From assembly GCA_949290385.1 (NCBI GenBank), contig CASERY010000072.1, forward strand, positions 1 through 40,992: DNA of 40,992 nucleotides, given 5' to 3'. Of this stretch, positions 38,098-40,992 are shown piece by piece. The position numbers and the translations under genes were made by a program. Within the stretch, counting starts at the first letter, position 1, and each line of letters begins with the position of its first letter. The notes under the pieces are model-generated. The model ran no database searches, was not told the DNA's origin, and saw only the letters and a program-made list of their open reading frames with translations. The stretch comes from an uncultured bacterium. Lineage in GTDB: Bacteria > Verrucomicrobiota > Lentisphaeria > Victivallales > UBA1829.

Positions 38098-39783
38098 ATG
38101 GGCATTCAAAGAATGAATAACGTGCTGGTAAAACACAGCAAATGGTTGTTTGGCATTATCACTGCAATTATTATTGTCTCTTTCGTGTGGTTTTTCACGC
38201 CGGGCGTAAGTGGAAATCTTCTTCTGGGCGGAATCGGCGGGAATTAGGAATACGGAAAGGTTTTTGACCGCGAGATAAGCTACGCGGATTTACACAACGT
38301 TGTGGTTTCCTTTGATCTCTTTGAGGCGGTGAGCCTGGGACAGCTTCCGAAAGGAACTTCTCAGAATATGGACGAGGAAATGTTCCAGACGGCATTCCCC
38401 TATGCCGCTCTGCTTAAAGTTGCCGAAATGGAAGGCCTGGAGGTAACAGATGAGGATGTGGCAAAATATCTGATTACACTCCCGGTATTCAAGGAGAACG
38501 GCAAGTTTTCTCAGGAGCGCTACAGCCAGTTTGTCAAAAATGCTGTAACGGGTTATGGTTATACCGAAAAACAGTTGGATCAGGCTTTGCGCGACATGCT
38601 TCTGATTACCAAACTGAATGACATGATAACAGCCGGAACTGTGGTGACAGAGAATGAACTTGAAGATTTCATGATGGAAAGCATGGCTCAGATTCAGGCT
38701 CGTAAAGTTGTGTTTGATCTGGAAAAAATAGATTCGCAGCTTAATGTCACCGAGGACGATCTGCTGAAATTTTTTGCAGCCAATTCTGATCGCTTTGTCA
38801 CAGAGCCTGTTTCTGGCGGACTCATGGCTTATATCCCGTATGGAGATGTTTCAGGAACTGCCGTAACAGATGAGCAGGTGAATGCCATGCTTCAGCTGGA
38901 ACCGGGTATTGACAAAATGTCTGATTCTGAAAAACAGGAAAAAGCTTCTCAAATCCGCGCTCTGCTGGAAAAGACCAACGCGGTTGAGAATGCTTCAGAG
39001 AAGATTGCAGACTTTTATCACAATGTGAGAGCTCTTGCCAAACAGCCTGAATTTATGGAAGATCCGGCAGAAGGCTTCCGTCATGAAGCCGCTGCCGCTG
39101 GACTCAGTGTAATGACTCTTGAAGGGTTGACAACAGCAACTCCGGCCTCTCAGTTCGTGGAAACGGACATGATCCGGGCATTGACTTCTCTGAAAAATCT
39201 TTATTCCATTACGAATGTGATTAAGGGATAGAACGGTTGTTATGTGGGGATGTTGCTGGATCGCCAAGAATCTGAACCTGCAAAATTCTCGGATGTGAAA
39301 GCAGAGGTGGAAAAGGCTTTTCGTCAGCAGAAGTCGATGGCTCTTTGCCAGGAGGCAATGAATGGGTTCCGCACAAAGATAACATCCTCTGAAAAACCCG
39401 GAGAGGATCTGGCATCTGCAGCGGCTGAATTCGGTGCTGAAATTGCAGCGTGCCCTGAAATTTCAGCGATTTCGCTGTTTAATGGCGGAGTCGCGTCCCT
39501 CTCTGCGGAGGAGCAGACTGCTGCAGTTCTGGCATTGCAGACACCTCTGAAAACGTTGTCCAATCCTATGCCCATGGGAAAAAATCTTGTAATGGTTTAT
39601 GTGGATGCAAAAATTTATCCTCAAGGGGATGCCTGGAAGGAAAGTTTGACAGAAGAATACCGTACTCTTTGTCTGAATGCTAAAAAAGAGCAGAAAATCC
39701 AGTCTTATCAGCGGTGGATTCTTTCGAATTGCATGATTACGGATGAGAATGCTCAGAAGAGCCAGGCGGAAAGCGCTAATTGA
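38098..39783 (+). CDS. Membrane-anchored PpiD/SurA-like folding factor, two in-frame TAG codons
   Basis: This 561-residue protein has the layout of PpiD: a short cytoplasmic start (MGIQRMNNVLVKHSKW), one membrane helix (LFGIITAIIIVSFVWFF), and a long periplasmic part with a SurA-N-like helical region (LKVAEMEGLEVTDEDVAKYL, FKENGKFSQERYSQFVKNA). I see no clear parvulin active site, so it may be a chaperone rather than an isomerase. TAG lies at 38245-38247 (residue 50, just after the membrane helix, GGN*EYGKVF) and at 39229-39231 (residue 378, VIKG*NGCYVGMLLDRQE). The first separates the membrane anchor from the rest, so readthrough is needed to tether the protein. GGGGA precedes ATG 38098. It ends in TGA. 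Confidence 0.85.
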
Positions 39784-39827
39784 GACAGACAATCAAACTT
39801 TTTCTGACAGCAGAATCTGACAAAGAG

Positions 39828-39860
39828 AAAAAAGGGGGCATTGATTCCTGTATCGCCCCC
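39828..39860 (-). terminator. Terminator-like hairpin pointing left
   Basis: GGGGGC (39834-39839) and GCCCCC (39855-39860) form a GC-rich stem with a 15-base loop. On the minus strand it is followed by TTTTTT, as in a Rho-independent terminator, while on the plus strand no T run follows. No minus-strand gene is seen to its right, so it may end an antisense or small RNA, or serve as a 3'-end hairpin for the plus-strand gene. Confidence 0.5.
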
Positions 39861-39932
39861 GCAATGTGGCAGAAAAAGAATGCAGACTGCATGGCAGGAG
39901 AAATCCTGTATTTCAGATGATTAGATTAGTTT

Positions 39933-39973
39933 ACTCCGGAAATGACAGACTGCGTTTTCCGGAGTTTCTTTTT
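39933..39973 (+). terminator. Terminator between the PpiD-like gene and ispF
   Basis: ACTCCGGAAA (39933-39942) pairs with TTTCCGGAGT (39956-39965), followed by TTCTTTTT. It should end transcription from the PpiD-like gene, so ispF would need a promoter between about 39974 and 40086. Confidence 0.85.
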
Positions 39974-40086
39974 AGACAAGGCCTGTGCTGTTGGAGCACT
40001 GGAAGGTCCGACCCTCGTCCAGACACAGAAAATATCTGTAGGAAGAAGACCTGCAGGATAGAAAAAAAGGCTGTTCTAGAACGAAT

Positions 40087-40575
40087 ATGAATTCTCCGAT
40101 TCGAATTGGATATGGCTGTGATATTCACCGTTTGGTGGAAGGCCGTGCACTTTATCTTTGCAATTGCAGAATCCCCTGTGAAAAGGGGTTGCTGGGGCAC
40201 AGTGATGCCGATGCGGCAATACATGCCTTGATCGATGCCTTGATTGGAGCTTTGGCTCTTGGAGACATCGGACATTTTTTCCCGGATACAGACCCGCAGT
40301 ACAAGGATGCTGCCGGGGATTTCCTCCTGAAAAAAATGTTGGAGAATCCTGCTTTCAAGGATTGGATACTGGGGAATGTTGATCTGACTATTATTGCACA
40401 GATCCCCAGAATGGCTCCTCATATTCAAAAGATGAGAAGCCGCCTTGCGGAACTGTTGAATACTTCCATTGACAATGTTTCCATCAAAGCTAAAACGGCT
40501 GAGAAGCTGGATTCCATCGGTGCAGGACTTGCCATTGAAGCGCGGTGTGTGGTTTTATTGTTTCAGAAAGCATAA
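40087..40575 (+). CDS. ispF: 2-C-methyl-D-erythritol 2,4-cyclodiphosphate synthase
   Basis: IspF makes the cyclic diphosphate intermediate of the non-mevalonate (MEP) isoprenoid pathway. The 162-residue protein is full length and has the zinc ligands GYGCDIHRL (Asp and His), GHSDADAAIHALIDAL (His), the DIGHFFPDTD motif, and the C-terminal VSIKAKTAEKLDSIGAG. It ends in TAA with no TAG. The Shine-Dalgarno is weak. The preceding terminator makes it a separate unit. Confidence 0.96.
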   Translation: MNSPIRIGYGCDIHRLVEGRALYLCNCRIPCEKGLLGHSDADAAIHALIDALIGALALGDIGHFFPDTDPQYKDAAGDFLLKKMLENPAFKDWILGNVDLTIIAQIPRMAPHIQKMRSRLAELLNTSIDNVSIKAKTAEKLDSIGAGLAIEARCVVLLFQKA

Positions 40576-40724
40576 TTTTGATCTTGACAGATCAAGAATG
40601 AAAGATAAGTTCCTGAAAAATTTTTTGTCCCCCCCGCATAATTCTCTTTCATCCCCGTTCAATCTGTTGAATTTTCAGTTTGTACAGACTTTTTATGTGT
40701 GTCCATTTTTTCATGTTTTTTAGG

Positions 40725-40973
40725 ATGGATGCTTTTGCTGGGACTTATTTTTTGATCGAAGGGAAGATGTGCCGTTGTCTTGTCCACGAAGGCTGGAAGG
40801 TGTCCTGTCCTTTTTCGTTCATGAAACAGAATCCGGGTTTCAAATTTCATACCGTAGACATCCCAAGTTTACCCTTTTCCGTTTGTGAAATGGGATCCGG
40901 GTGTGAAAGAATTAGAATCCTGGATTGTATACCGGAGAGATGTTGTCATTGCCGGCATTTTGGGCAACATTGA
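40725..40973 (+). CDS. Possible small Cys-rich ORF at the window end
   Basis: An 82-residue frame with Cys-rich spacing (for example RCCHCRHFGQH at its end) and TGA at 40971. It has no clear ribosome-binding site or known motif, so it may be chance. Confidence 0.2.
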   Translation: MDAFAGTYFLIEGKMCRCLVHEGWKVSCPFSFMKQNPGFKFHTVDIPSLPFSVCEMGSGCERIRILDCIPERCCHCRHFGQH

Positions 40974-40992
40974 TGTTAGAAAAAACAAGGGG

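Noticed and set aside
240..39783. The 12 TAG-interrupted genes as pseudogenes
   Set aside because: All interruptions are TAG, with no TAA, TGA or frameshift, and catalytic motifs on both sides are intact in essential genes such as mrdA, lepB and secDF.
240..39783. Pyrrolysine insertion as the explanation
   Set aside because: UAG is spread through housekeeping genes at variable sites and never used as a stop here, unlike the usual sparse use of pyrrolysine. The pyl genes are not in the window, so it is not strictly excluded.
240..39783. Phage origin of the recoding
   Set aside because: The content is chromosomal housekeeping and operon structure, with no phage structural, integrase or lysis genes.
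39974..40060. Possible structured RNA (GTGCT/AGCAC hairpin and GGTCCGACCC)
   Set aside because: It does not fold as a tRNA and lacks the signal recognition particle RNA motif.

Overview
The window is a stretch of bacterial chromosome of about 41 kb and roughly even GC, carrying about 25 convincing protein genes. It suggests a Gram-negative anaerobe of the PVC group, most likely Lentisphaerota/Victivallales. Pointers to this are a Pal-type OmpA lipoprotein, a fused SecDF, secreted ThuA-like/glycoside-hydrolase and beta-helix proteins, a Gfo/Idh/MocA oxidoreductase and a D-lactate-dehydrogenase-like enzyme. The taxonomic call is inference. I saw no phage genes, insertion sequences, CRISPR arrays, tRNAs or rRNAs.

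The main result is that UAG (amber) appears to be a sense codon. Twelve genes, including mrdA, ilvE, lepA, lepB, yajC and secDF, are each interrupted by one or two in-frame stops. All 17 of these stops are TAG; none is TAA or TGA. In every case family homology or an open frame continues in the same frame to a downstream TAA or TGA. None of the 25 main genes ends in TAG: 13 end in TAA and 12 in TGA. TGA remains a real stop, as shown by ATGA/GTGA stop-start overlaps at mreC/mreD, at the mreC upstream junction and at yajC/secD. TAG positions fall at variable, polar sites where relatives carry Q, K, R or E. Glutamine (CAG to TAG) is the simplest reading, but the residue cannot be proven from this window. 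Standard-code annotation would split or truncate these genes.

Layout. 240-5132 (-): a tightly overlapping cell-elongation operon (unknown exported protein, mreC, mreD, mrdA). 5810-8928 (-): a hemerythrin-like protein read through a TAG, and a large secreted glycoside-hydrolase-like protein. 9391-11638 (-): a Gfo/Idh/MocA oxidoreductase and ilvE. 11846-15336: a Pal-like lipoprotein (+), a beta-helix protein (-), a possible small ORF (+) and a WecA/TagO-type transferase (+). 15493-25527 (+): an unknown membrane protein with an EF-hand-like loop, lepA, lepB, a small exported protein, yajC and secDF; the lepB-to-secDF part is centred on protein export. 25755-32090: a histidine phosphatase (+), a D-2-hydroxyacid dehydrogenase (-), mutS (+) and a FAD-dependent dehydrogenase (+). 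32369-37615: a polytopic membrane protein (-) and a SWIM/SNF2 helicase (+). 38098-40575 (+): a PpiD/SurA-like membrane-anchored chaperone and ispF.

Together the genes cover envelope growth (Mre/PBP2, WecA-type), protein export and folding (YajC, SecDF, LepB, PpiD-like), lipoprotein anchoring (Pal), translation (LepA), repair (MutS, SNF2), isoprenoid synthesis (IspF) and carbohydrate use. Several Rho-independent terminators and candidate promoters are listed.
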